Positions 24,101-36,146 of a stretch of 64,000 nt of DNA are shown in pieces (positions within the stretch are counted from its first letter, which is position 1; each line of letters starts with the position of its first letter). The stretch lies in the NCBI GenBank assembly GCA_003999685.1, contig CP021220.1, forward strand, positions 3,472,001-3,536,000, written 5' to 3'. The DNA is from Taiwanofungus camphoratus. Its lineage: Eukaryota; Basidiomycota; Agaricomycetes; Polyporales; Taiwanofungaceae. A program made the translations under genes and the position numbers. The notes under the pieces were generated by a model, which saw only the letters and a program-made list of their open reading frames with translations, searched no databases and had not been told where the DNA came from.

Positions 24101-24929
24101 TAACGTGCCCTGGCGTGTCTATCAAATGAACCAAGTGCGACTTTCCGGCACTGGAAGATAGCACAAGCGACATTGGCGACGATTTGATCGAGATCCCGCG
24201 CTCCCGCGACAGTACATGGGTGTCAGTATACCGAGTCTGTACCAGAAAGTTATAAGACAGATAAACTTGGGGGAGAAGGGTGGAACACACCTGGTGGTCT
24301 GAATCCCATACTAATTTATGGGTCTCAAATACAAGCATGTCCATCAGCGCTGTCTTGCCATGATGAAGGTGTCCCACGATGGCGACATTTCGGACGAACT
24401 CCGGGAATGCAGTCATGTTAAGCATGAAACTGAATATAAAGTTGAAGATTGAGCTGGTGTGAGGGCAATGTGAAGAAATGCAGAGAACTGACGCTTTGTC
24501 AAACCGAGTCTCCGGCATATTCTTCTCTTCCACTGTCCATTTGCGCACTTTCACGGGAGCAATGATGGGCTCTGAGAGTGGTTGCGCATCCTCTTCCTGG
24601 ACCAACGTCTCTACATCTGGGCCATAAACTTCCTCGGCTGTTGGATAGTACTGCTTGTCTTCATGCAGAATAACCGCATTATGAACAGGCTCTATGGCTC
24701 AATATATCAGGCAAAGCGTATGAAGATGTATATATTCCTGCAAACCGTCAATCTCCATTAGGGCCTGACTTTCTTCATGTACCTGCATAGATTCGTCGTC
24801 GAACCCTTCGAGGGGTTGAGCTTGCGGCTCCTGAATAAACCCGGTCTGGGGGACCTCTTCTTCGTCATCAGAATCGACATCGGCACCAATGTAGTTTCCG
24901 AACTCATCGTAATCCTCGAAAGACGCCAT
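21190..24929 (-). CDS. SNU114: Snu114/EFTUD2, U5 snRNP GTPase
   Basis: This is the EF-2-like GTPase of the U5 snRNP that drives spliceosome activation and disassembly with Brr2 and Prp8. ATG 24929 opens an acidic N-terminus ([19 protein letters not shown]) typical of EFTUD2. Then come LPV-type linker sequence, G1 GHLHHGKT (about 24.36 kb), [17 protein letters not shown]3 [13 protein letters not shown]4 [12 protein letters not shown] (about 23.89 kb), domain II with [17 protein letters not shown], the domain IV region, and a C-terminal EF-G fold with [10 protein letters not shown] and [25 protein letters not shown]. The last exon, after DDEFI, encodes [13 protein letters not shown] and the stop at 21190-21192. 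Length is about 970 residues, as usual. The many introns are short. It is head to head with prefoldin 1, 266 bp apart. Confidence 0.95.
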
Positions 24930-25195
24930 TGCGAAGAAATTATTTGTGCCGATTTACTGGAGAATGTGGAAAGAGGCGAAGATAGGAAGTCTTAACGCTG
25001 ACTAGAACCAATCTTACGGACCGCCAGTGTAACTTCTTGGCGTATGATCTAAGCACGGCCAAGAGATTGTGATTTAAGCCTCTAGGACAACGAGAAGTAG
25101 AGTAACAAGCGGAAGGTCTTCTTCAAATAAGCGCTCACCAGGACGCGTCGAGTACTCGGGCACTAAACGCGTCCTCGGCTCAATCAAAACTTGTC
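24930..25195. promoter_or_regulatory. Bidirectional promoter between SNU114 and PFD1
   Basis: The 266 bp between the two divergent start codons must contain both 5' leaders and both promoters. No canonical TATA box is obvious on either side. The arrangement pairs a splicing factor with a chaperone subunit and suggests co-expression, which is inference. Confidence 0.5.
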
Positions 25196-25796
25196 ATGGC
25201 TACTTTGTCGGATGATACATTACGAAAGGTATTTCCTATCTGGTTTAATGTGCAGCGAGGGGGTTCATTCGTTCGTGGCTGCTACAGATTCTGGTCCAAA
25301 TACAACAGACAGCCGTGCAATCGCAGAGAGCATTGAATGTATCACGACAACAGATCGTGGCCAAGGAGCGTGAGCGACGTATACTCCAACTCACAATCGA
25401 GGAGATTACCTCACTGCAAGGAGATGTGAATTTGTACAAGGGTGTTGGGAAAATGTCCGTGTCATGCGATCCTGTTATTCTAGAATTGCTCCATTGAACA
25501 GCGCAAACAGGTTCATGATGGTGCCGCGACCGACGATGGAGAAAGAACTGAAGACAGAAGAGAAAGAACTTACTGATGATATCAATAATCTAAACAAGAA
25601 GGTGATGTAGCCTCTTGCTCTGTTGCCATTGAACTGGCTGACCGTGCATTTCGTGACAGTCGAAATACTTGGAGAAGCAGTTCAATGATGCTCAAGGCCA
25701 ACTACGTGATATTGTAGGTCTTCACTACTATCGGTGTCATGTCTTTGTTGTACTCATCAAATTTCACTGCAGTTCCAAAGCACATCCCAGCAATGA
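25196..25796 (+). CDS. PFD1: Prefoldin subunit 1
   Basis: This is a beta-type subunit of prefoldin, the hexameric cytosolic chaperone that hands actin and tubulin to the CCT chaperonin. Spliced length is about 120 residues, as expected. Exon 1 gives MATLSDDTLRK. Exon 2 gives the first coiled-coil helix (ILVQIQQTAVQSQRALNVSR) and ERERRILQLTIEEI. The hairpin LYKGVGKMFMMVPRPTM spans the second intron, in phase 2. The second helix (MEKELKTEEKELTDDINNLN, then KYLEKQFNDAQGQLRDI) is followed by a last intron of 59 nt and a short end FQSTSQQ with stop TGA 25794-25796. If that intron were retained, a slightly longer C-terminus would be read. The start was chosen because it gives the family N-terminus. 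Confidence 0.92.
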
Positions 25797-27107
25797 AAAG
25801 ATGGAATTGTAGAGTAATCAGTTTGATTAATTATGTATCATTTAGTGCGTCTCAACTACTATTTATTCATCCTTGTCCAATTTTGTCCCATAGCAAGTGC
25901 ATTCAACGATTCATGCGAGTCTTCCTTGTTGGTATGACCAATACTCAGCAGATGCTCTCAGTTAAAGACCCCAGAAAGATATCAAAATGTGTACTAACTG
26001 AAGTGCGAATTCAGGAAAGGTATACACATACGTCCAAACGTATTTAGAGAGAACTACGGACAGGTCCAGCGACAAGGGATGACTACATAGTCCTACTTTG
26101 TGGGGATCAAAGACCAACATCACGCTCCCGATGTCTCTGTTATCTGCATCGTCGCGTTGATTCGTGCGGGAGACAATGCTCGCGACAACCCGGCGAATAT
26201 AGCCTCCGCCCCAGTGACGATGATCGTCAAGGTCAGGAATGTGCATCCCCTCAGGGTCTGCTCATCGATCATGAGACAATACCAGATTGAAGCGTAAGGA
26301 GGAATGTCTGGGTACTTAACGAACCTGCAAGGCCTTCGGAAACCGCACAGGCGAAAGACTGCGAGTCGCCTGTTGACATGGATAGACTCATAGTGAATGC
26401 CAGTCATACAGTATACGCAGGGCTACGGCAAGCATGTCAGGGATAGCGTTGGCAAATCTTGAACACCATCGAGTTATCTCCCCGGCGGACTCGCGTTATG
26501 ACTCCTCCGGGAATCGGGCGGATGACCGGATTTCCTGTGAGTACAGATAGTCCTCAGACGCCTCGGTGCGCTTTCGTCAAGGAGACATGATTCCATCTCT
26601 CCCACTGTAAGCTAAATGGTCAGCGTCCGGGAAGCAAATTTCCAAAACCCCCGCTGTATTGGAGAAACGAGCGCGAAGGCTAACTATTGCAGGAACTCCT
26701 ACATTCGCTACACACTAGTCGCGATGGTGCTTCGGACGGGGTTTCGTCGAGTTAAGGAGCAGGCATGAGTGTGTAAACAGCGCCTGCCGCGCTCTGCGCG
26801 TGTACAGACGCGACTGGCACTCTGAACAATGACTTGAATGTTGACGTTGCCGCCCGGTGAATTGAATGGGTTTATGAATGATATCGATCGCAAGATTGTA
26901 GCCCAATCATTAGATTCCTGTTGAGGTTGCTCATTCTACATGGCCAGATGTTCGTCGAGGGGGTAATAGCGTCGTCGTCGTCGTCGTACTGAGGAAAGAC
27001 GCGACGCGTGTCGGAGATCATCTTTCTCCCAAACGCAGCGCCTACAGGCTCGATCCTGCGACTAGACGCTCACTAGGTAACCTGGAACTGCCCCTCAGGC
27101 TGTAGAC
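25797..27107. other. Gene-poor 1.3-kb region
   Basis: No recognisable gene is present. A minus-strand frame near 26120-26407 includes a hydrophobic run (GCTFLTLTIIVTGAEAIFAG) that could be one transmembrane helix, but no neighbouring helices join it in phase. A short (GTC)5 microsatellite lies at 26971-26985. The right end should hold the promoter of the EF-hand gene. Confidence 0.4.
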
Positions 27108-28472
27108 ATGCAACTGCTTCCCTCTCTTGCATTATTTGTCTTCCTGAGAGTTGCTGCAGCCCATGCTGAGCACGATGGACCAGCTCCGGGCGAGACAATC
27201 CAGCAGTATGCGGAGAGACACGTATGTACCCACCGCTGCTATACTACTTGCATCCGCTCAATAAGCATGGTTGCACCTCTTAGATGGCTTCTGAGCATCA
27301 TATGTGAGATATTGTCTGCTAGGGAACATGAAAACTCCTCGCTGAACGCATTGTACGATCAGCGACTCGTTCGACACTCCCAGCTTCTTCCAACTTCATG
27401 ATCTGAACCGGTACGTCTTGTGCAACACCAGCCTTGAACAATGCACATAACCTCCACTTAGCGATAACATATGGGACCGGGAGGAGATTGAGGCGATATA
27501 CGGCGTACACCATGTCTATTCACAGAAGAAGTCGAAGGTAACTTATCCATTGTCAGTCCTCTTATCATATGTCACATTCCGACCGACGGCACACGCATAG
27601 GACGAGATTGAGCACCAGAATAAGGCTGATTTCATCGTAAACACTGTTCTCGAGCGTATGGACAAGAACAAGGACAGTAAGATCTCGCCAGAGGAGTTCC
27701 TAGAAGTTGGTCTCGATGGCCTGCCAAATTTTGATGAACTCGGCGCAGAGGGACACCACTATGACGTAGAGAGCGGTGCGCCCTCATTCAATGTGACATC
27801 CTGTATCATCCCGTACTGACACTCGAACCGGACATCTTAGAATTTTTCCTCCATCACGAAGGTGCGTAACCCAAAGAAGCGACTTCCACCTCCGCTGACA
27901 GGTTATTCATGTACACCTACCGCCAGAGCAATTCCATTCAACTCCCGAAACACAAACGGACGAGTCTTACACACACCCCGAGGACATCGAGCACTTCGCG
28001 CAGCACGATGCGATCGAGCACGAAGAGGCCGAGCGTGAGGCGCGTTTTCAGGGCATCTCCGTCGAAGAGGCGCTTGCGCAGCACGAGCCGCACGACGAGC
28101 AGGAATCCGCGCAGGTGCCCATTCAGCAGCCGCCCGCGGATTTGCCCTCCTCTGCGGCACTTCCGAAGGTTACGCGGAGCCGGCCGGACAACGACGACCC
28201 GGCAGTGCGCTACTCGAGCGCAAAGGCGGACGGCCAGTGGGGAGAGGGCGAGGGGGGCTACAAGCCGCCGCGGTCACCCTCAGATAGGCTCAAGTGAGTC
28301 TATTTGCGTGCTAGGTCTTATACAGCTTATGCTCACCGTTCACTGTAATGTCGCTAGAAAGAATCTGCCGTACAAGGTAGCGTACCGATGATCACGCTCT
28401 TCGTGCTGATGCGAATGCTGACAATAGGACCGTATGCAGTACAAGTTCCGCCGTACGTGGGGTGACTTCTAG
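27108..28472 (+). CDS. Secreted EF-hand protein, Ssp120/nucleobindin-like
   Basis: A signal peptide (MQLLPSLALFVFLRVAAAHA) opens the protein. Then come TIQQYAERHMASEHHIDSFD and SFFQLHDLNRDNIWDREEI, the latter a first EF-hand loop. A second is MDKNKDSKISPEEFLE. After YDVES and FFLHHE come a His/Glu-rich segment with VHLPPEQFHSTPET and EHEEAEREARFQGISVEEAL, then a Pro-rich part, ending KKNLPYKYKFRRTWGDF with stop 28470-28472. Introns after ERH, EHHI, DLNR, KKSK, DVES, DRLK and LPYK fit in phase. Length is about 250 residues. The layout matches fungal Ssp120-like proteins, related to nucleobindin and MCFD2, calcium-binding factors of the early secretory pathway that act with cargo receptors. The long exon at 27.95-28.29 kb is far richer in G+C than the others. 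It converges on DOP1. Confidence 0.85.
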
Positions 28473-28929
28473 CGAGGTAGACATTTGTGGTTATTTATTC
28501 TCGTACACGATATTGTTTTCCTTTTGTGAGATCCTTCCGGGTAGGTGCTTCCCCGCACTTGGTATCACGGGCGCTCCTTGGCTTGAAATGTATCAAATGT
28601 CCTTCTTTCTCCTGGAATCAAGCCATGGCGGGATTGGTAACACGCAATAAATAGTCTTCAGGCCCCCTCGATTTCATGCTTGTAAGTCGTAAGGTGCATA
28701 TACAGTCGTGCAGTCGTGTCGAGCAATCAAAACCGTGTTGGGTTGTAATTTGTATATTTATGGGCTCGTAAGGTTGTGAGCTCAGATGTGGGGCTACAAC
28801 AGTTTGAATCGCGATCATGAAGTAATTATATACAAACATACAGTATGCCCGGTCCGATCACATCAATGCGACAGAGATAAGTAAGAGGTGTATGTAAATG
28901 ACATAAGCCAGGTAAGGAGTGAGCTCATA
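28473..28929. other. Convergent 3' region between the EF-hand gene and DOP1
   Basis: Two genes end here tail to tail. I see only AT-rich 3' flanking sequence and no further gene. Confidence 0.5.
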
Positions 28930-31900
28930 TTATCGCCCATCGAACATGTCCTCCAGTAGTCCCTGCTCGACTACCTCCCAGTCAATGTTCCCTCCACTAC
29001 TGTATACGCTTTCGTAGGACACAAGGCTAATGCTCGAGAAAAAGGGTGTGAGGTCGCGGATGCTGTCGATCTGCCGCACGGACCGCAAGATGGGCCGTCG
29101 CATTGGTCTGCTGTCGACCAAAGGCGTGATGGCAGTGACATGCGATGTATGCGCACCATTCTACGAAAGGTTTTAAGACGGAATTGGAAACATCCTATAC
29201 AACGTGCGCACCTCTTCCACAGGTCGAGCGCCTGCAACCTCAGCTAGGCGATCCAATATGGCCTCCGGAAACCAGTTGTCTGGTCGATACACAGCATCCA
29301 CAGTGTCAGTGATGAACATCCACTGGTGTCTGCACATAAGGTCAGTACAGTCAAGGTGTACTTGATTGTGCACGCACATCTGGAATTCCTCCGTCTGAAG
29401 AGCTAGAAGCAGATCTAATAGCTTACAAGCTGATAGAATCAAACCTAGCTCTTCAGACCCGTCAGATGGTAGACTTATCAAAACTTGATCAAGAAGACGA
29501 TACTGCAGGGCGTGAACTCATGGGATCATTCAAATATCGGGATGTCCACTTACCAGTTCTGTTAGTATCACCGGCCAAAAACTTGACAAGTTGTGAGGCG
29601 ATAATCGACAGAGGAGCACCCGCACGCATAGGTATACCTCACTCTGTACGACGGGAGCAGATACATTCCGCAGAGTATCGACCAACTTCTCTTGAATAGT
29701 CGGCAATTGTGTCAGGAAGTGATTTTTCTCACTTGACAGTAGTACAAAAGACAGCCGTCGAAGATTAAGGGACCTAAGCAGCATCTCATACTCGCGATTG
29801 GTGAATATGTTTGCGGATGGTGAAGTTGTAATTTTGCCTGGGTAATAATATGTCAGTCTACGGTTATCACACAGACGGATGCCTAAATACCCAAGAGCTC
29901 AGTCAAAGATGTCTTGTCAGTGTCAAATAGTGACTTGACCATAGGCCTCCACTTGCCACCGGCATCTGGTGTAGAATTAAAGCACCGATTGTCGTTTAAA
30001 GCTTCGCTGATAGGTCCACGCCATGCTTTTACAGCTGCCCCAATCCTCGTCATCTCACGGATGATCGATAGAACACTATCCTCCACATCCAATGGTCTGC
30101 CGAGGTATTAGGCAACATTCGGCTTGTGTTGCTAAAACCTGACATACCTTGACTTCCCCTTCAACGAAGGGCTGACGATGTTGTACACGATATTGTTACA
30201 CACCGAGAGAATCTTGTCTCCTTCCATGAGGAACTTCCTCAAGTTTGGCAAGACATGTGCTGCAATGTATAAATTGACCTGATGCCAGAGTCAGTTCTCT
30301 TCGTAGAGTCGCAGTTGACGAGCTACCTGTTCAACAATGTCCACGCCGTAAGCAGGCTTGATTGGATCTAGCAGAGAGGTCGAACTTGAATTCGTCTTCT
30401 CATCTAATTTCGTATCTGAGACAACTACCACTAGTTAGCGAGGATGAAGACCCCGGACACAAATTCACCTACCACGCAGTGTGGGAGAATCTCTACCATT
30501 GGCAACCAGAGTTTCTCTTTGAGATCGGCGAATCCAGGAACCTTGATCGTACGGACGACTCGCCAAAACGCAAATGTCGAGAAGCTTGCTGTAGGTTTCC
30601 TAGATCGAAATCAAGTGATATTCATTTCAAATGTGATACAGTACAAGTTGGCTATACCTGAAGCTCTTTACGTATGCGTCGGTCCTCCGTGGCAGTAGTC
30701 TGCGACACCTTGTCTGCTAAAACGGTGAAGCACCTGAGAATTGAGTGTTTACGTCAACCGAGCCCACAAAAATACAGAAAGGTCTACCTAAGAGTAGAAA
30801 ACGCCTGTACTTTGAACTCTCGCAGTGACGCGACGAGGTCTTTCGTCAATTGCATGAAGCGACCCCAGACTTGTAATGCAAGTGGATTCTCCAGTTGTTT
30901 TGAGTATTTCTCCAAGAAATCAAACAGCATCAACTCCGTTCTATACGGTTTCAGGGTGAGAAGGCCAAAGTAAGGGACTAGGTAGAAGCAAACCCACAAA
31001 TTTGGCGTAGCAGCCTGTTTCTTTGTTCGGTCTGAAAGGCCAGGTGTACGACTTGAGATGCTCTCACAAATCATGTGAACAACATTCTGAGCACTGGAGG
31101 CCAAATGGTCCACAATCTCAAAAGCGGCCGACGTTTCCTTGAAGCCCGCTTTGAACATATCCAGATAGGCCACAAGAATGGACTTACCGGTATTGATGTT
31201 CGGCTCCAGCACTCGACTATGGACTCCAACACCTCGGTGGAATGTATACGGAATAAATGTTCAAACACTCTCCGACATCTTGTTCTTGTCTTGGAGTATA
31301 TTAGAGATAACGATTCTTCCTCTGATGTCTGGGAGTGTTGATACGGATCTGCTAACGCTTCCCACATAGCATATAGAACCCGAATCGTTTCATGCAGACA
31401 ACGATAGTCGGATGACTTGATCTAACGTCATACATATGGCGTAAGTAAAGCCAGAATTCGAATTTGTGCAACACATACTTGTGCTTGTTCTTCATCCCCT
31501 CCGGATGTGTTATCAGAACTAAAAACGTTGGACATATAGCCAAGAAGACCACTCGACTCTTGGGTCGGTCTCTCCGCTATACTATTTTCGTCTTCCATGA
31601 TACTCGTCTCCGAGACATGAGAAAGACTGAGGAGCACTAAACGCTCCACTGCGGTGAGGAGCATAATGAAGTCTGCGTCTGTCGTGGATGACAAGATATT
31701 GCCACGCCCTTGTTCCTTCGCAGATACTTGACGGATTTCGGATAAGGCCACACGTAACTGTCGACATACGGTGTCGCACAGGGGCACGACAGCAGGTTGC
31801 ATGGTGTCTTGAAACTGTGGGACAGTCATTAGGATAAAATCAAGCCAATGTTGCAATATTGGTCGGTTGCTCGACACAGATATTCCATCAACGAGTGTTT

Positions 31901-34900
31901 GTATTAGTAAAGGATTGACGGAATGGGTTTCGATTATCGAATGTTGCGACCCATCTGGTGCATTACCACTATCTGACGCTGCATTGGAAGGTGCCATTTG
32001 TTTCCCTTTGCTCGAGGGACCCTCCAGACCGGGATGAGATGCTGAAATCACAGAGTGTAGGAGATGTAGAAGTTTATTTTGTAGGTCAAGTCGCCCTGTA
32101 TGTACGCAAACATACAGCTTTTTGACGACCACCGATTCGATGGTTTGCAGCGCTGGGGGATCCACTTCGCCACGAGCGACCACTGCTTGGAGAAGATCGA
32201 TGGCTGTGGACTGAAGACTGACGTTGAACGCTCGCATAGTCGCAAGAAGGGCAGTTTTCGGCTCAGACTGTAGAAAGCTAGGTGGCATTGAGATTAATGA
32301 GAGTTTAGATGATAAATGAGAAGAACCAACCAAAGTAACAAATGTAATAGGACGTCCATATAACTCGCGTCTGGGAAGGTGCTGCTGACTGTGAAGCGTC
32401 AGACGTAACAACAACCGGCTTACTTATGGCAAATCTTCTTACCAGAGTGTAATCGCTGAAGCAGGCCAACGTAGGATGATCGATTCATAGCAGTGGTACG
32501 CGTCGTCTTGCTGAAACCTTGTCCACCAAACTTTACAACCGATAGTAGCGTTTGTAGCAGGTGATTCACGTAGCGCTGATCAAAAGGACGCTCATAGATA
32601 AAACCTTGCAATTGTTTGTTGTTCAACTCCGTGACGAATAGCGAGCGATGGATTGAAGGGTCAAACAGGTCAAATATTATAGGGTCGAGCACGCTGATAT
32701 AATGTTAAGACAAGCTCCGAATGAGAAATGATGTGCAAACGTTACCGCAGATAAGACTTGAGACTACACCGCATCCATGTCTCTCCAATGCGATGCAAGC
32801 CTGGGTCTCCACTCTTCAGCGTATCCAGCATAAACATCATCGGAACCCTCAATCGAGATCCTGGTGCAACGCTGTCATCTACAGTAGAATATAAGTGTAG
32901 TGCGAAACATTATGTACATAAGTTCTTACCCGTTAATCTCCACAGTACTCCAAAGGCCTCGCATGCTACTCGAACTTCTTCAAAGTCACGAGAGGACATG
33001 CTCTCGGATATAACTGATTCAACATATCGATGATGGCTTATCGCATCCAAGGACCAGATCAGCGTGACAGCACGCATATGGTAGGCAGCCCAAGGAGGAC
33101 GCAAGTACTTGAGAAGCTAAGAGCTGGTTTGAGTGGCGATACAACACCAATTATCTATAACTTACAGTAGTTATCATCGCCGACATAATTGATCGTTCAG
33201 TAATCACCAGTTTCGGTTCTAGCTTACTCGTTTGCTGCAATTTGAGGATAGTGGTTAGTATATTGTCCACCGTGATGAACACTGTAGTCTAAACCGGTCA
33301 TTTTCAATTCTTTTGGCACGTGAAAAGAAAAAAGATTGTGCTCACCATGTGATCCAAACAACGAAGAACAACTGATAACCACTCTGCAGGATCCCAACTG
33401 ACTAGGAAGGACGTATCTTGCAACTGTTCCGCTCGAGTGACGAGTGCAGCTAATAGTATTAGGGACCGGACAAATACATCCCGAACTACTTCGAGATCCT
33501 TTGTACTGGTCAGCAAAAATTCGGCACTGGTAATGTTCACCTTGACGAGGTCCTCGAAGACGGCGGTGAACGGTACAGCGGGAGAACCTCTCCTTGAATG
33601 ATGGACCTTGTCCTCGATGCCATAAAATTTGCATGCAAATGAAGAAGGTCCTTCTTCCTGCAGTTGTCCGCTCGATGAAGGACGGGACCCCAGAGGGGCG
33701 GACTTCGGAATATGGCTCAGAATTTCTTGTTGCAGCAGGAGTAACTCTTGCGCCGAATTCCACGAGATTCTCCTATGGCTATCGTGCAAGCGCGACTAGC
33801 CAACATATGAGTAATCTCATAAAGCGCAAGAGTGGTTGTATCATACTGTTAAAGCTTCCATCAAAGCTGAGAAAACAATCGGCAGGTGGACAGTCTCAAT
33901 CTCTTCGTCATGTGTATGAAACGTTGCTAAAAGATATTTCACCATAACATAGCCCTAGTACCAAGATAAATTACTCGACATTTCCATGATGGAAATTGTA
34001 TTCGGAAGTAGACACCTCTTGGCCATTATTTTCAGAAGTAACATTCGAGAGCAGGATGGAGAAGAGCTGCGTCCACAGAAGATGAGGCTCCACAGCCTCA
34101 TACAAAGTGCTAGCCGTCATGACCATCTATATTTCTGCGCATTAGAAGAAAGGAGCTTATCATGACAAAGGAAAGCCGGACATCATCACCAGTGTCTGAC
34201 CCGGATTCGATAGCTTTCTTGATGGCCTTGAAGGCATCGAATATGAGAACCTCAGTGAGTGACGATCCTATCTCCCACTTATCAAGCAAAGATATGAAGA
34301 TTTTGAACGGCCGAGACGGTGAGTATTCAGGAGATGGGTTGAACATTTCTTCCTTCAAGACAATACGTGAGTACATGGCTCGTCTCGGTAAACAGGTGAA
34401 TTCCAATACCCTCAAGGTCGACTTGAGTGGTTCTAGAGAGTTCGCCCTCAGATACTCGATTTGATGTTGGCTGTTCTCATCCGGTCCAAGCAACCAAGAA
34501 TAAAGCCTACGATTCAGCGACAGGTCCCGTCTGAGTACTACGCTGATAGCAGCGCGCATCAAAATCCCTCGATCTTCGGGCTGAACTCGTTTGATAGCAA
34601 CACTATCGATGCGCAAGGACTGTAGCAGAAGATCTAGGGCAGCTCTTCGCACGAGGAGGTCATCGTCTTCAAGAGCAGCCGAAAAGGCTCTAATCATCAA
34701 GCCAATGTCTCGACCGACAATGAACGTGATATCTATCAGCCTCCTGAATGAGTCAAACCTCTGGTGAACTGGTCATGACGTTGCCTCATACCTTCATCTG
34801 CTTTCAGTGTAGGCAATCTCCGTGAGAGAAAATTCAGTGAAGTTCCTCTAGCGGATGGCTTGGTCAACATGATTAGCCAAATATTTTGGAAGAAGAATGA

Positions 34901-35804
34901 TGGAGAGACGGTTCCGGACAGCCGATCCAATAGACTCAGAACCTGACTTTTTTTCAGAACAGAACATGGTAACATTCAAACACATCGCACCTTGTCGAAA
35001 TACTCTCCAGTTTCCTCTTCTAATCCAGGTAATAGCGCAAGGATGAAGGACTTCATGATTGGTCGTAGGCCGCCTTGTAAAGGTAGATAGTAGGTATCAA
35101 ACAGGTTGAGTAACGTCGGCTACCCACGACAGGCACAATTAATATCAATCATTCATCACAGATGTTCAAGCCTGTACCTTCACCGATGTCGCCGCGTACT
35201 CAAAGAAAGGAAAAAGTCCAAACGACCAAAGGGCTAGATCGCGTTGTAGACCCTCTATCTGACGAGCGTATGTCGAGATAAATAACAACACGGCTTTTAA
35301 CTCGATAATGAAATGGAACGTACTCCGAGAACCGCAAGTACATGACTGTATACATCCAGAGCTCGTTGGTGGACTCCTGTTGGTAGTGCGGGGTTCAAGC
35401 ATTGTGATAGACGTTTTGCGACAATAAGTTTGCGAGGAATCTCCTTGAATTGCATGTAGGCTTGCAAGGTCTACCAAGGCGGATAAGGCTCAGGGCGATA
35501 CTCGATGAGAACTGACTACATACCTTGAGCAATTGCTTCAAGAAGGATATGAAATCCGCCCATTCATGCACGCTGTCAAACGAATTCAGGCATTTCTCAA
35601 CCTGTTGCGTATATTTCTTATATTTTGGATCTGATGCATATGTTGATGGAGTAGCAGCTGCTGGCAACATTTCAGTTGCACATATTGGGATAGATCGAGT
35701 GCGCTATGATAGTCACCATGCTCATTTGCTCGCAACGAAGACCACGAAGAACCTCTCTTCAAAGACCCTGGAGCAGCGGTACTGAGGGACGGATTGTCGG
35801 ACAT
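28930..35804 (-). CDS. DOP1: Dop1 (Dopey) endosome-Golgi trafficking protein
   Basis: Dopey is a very large peripheral protein that works with Mon2 and the flippase Neo1 in endosome-to-Golgi recycling. The start is ATG 35804 (MSDNPSLSTAAPGSLKRGSS). A 56-nt intron joins EH to AAATPSTYASDPKYKKYTQQ. The conserved Dopey N-domain follows: CLNSFDSVHEWADFISFLKQ, LIVAKRLSQCLNPALPTGV, HQRALDVYSHVLAVLG, LQRDLALWSFGLFPFFEYAA, and later VRRAALDLLLQS. The middle is long, helical and Ser-rich. The C-terminus ends SSGGNIDWEVVEQGLLEDMF, with TAA at 28930-28932. With roughly twenty short introns removed it is near 1,850 residues, within the family range (yeast about 1,700). Not every intron was fixed by me, especially between 29.8 and 31.4 kb. 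It lies downstream of the Ies4-like gene on the same strand. Confidence 0.93.
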
Positions 35805-36146
35805 GAAGGGGAACAGCTGTAGGAACGGCGCGCTGCGCAGTGAAACGACCGCTGCTGCTGCTCAGCAGCAGTGTCGTACTGATGTCGAATACGTAGTTGT
35901 AAAGGGAGACTTCCAAGTGCACGTGAACGCCTCAATCTGGCATGACGGGCTCATACACTATTAGCATTGATGATGAACAAGATCTTTATAATACCTAGTG
36001 GGCTACAGCTAGATTACGAAGTGTATTCCTTAACAACCATCGTGCTAGACATCATAGAAAATATCCACACACGCACGGAACCGACAGACAACATATCGAT
36101 ACAAGGAACAGTGTACATACGTATACAAGATTTGGATTCAGCAACT
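35805..36146. other. DOP1 promoter region and 3' flank of the Ies4-like gene
   Basis: The 342 bp between two genes in the same direction. A GCTGCTG run lies near 35.85 kb. No gene or clear regulatory motif was seen. Confidence 0.4.

Noticed and set aside
25600-25660. GTGATGT and CTGA strings in a prefoldin intron as a box C/D snoRNA
   Set aside because: The boxes do not match the consensus well and no terminal stem is visible.
26120-26407. Hydrophobic minus-strand frame that might be part of a multi-pass membrane protein
   Set aside because: A single hydrophobic run with no in-phase neighbours. It is not enough to call a gene.
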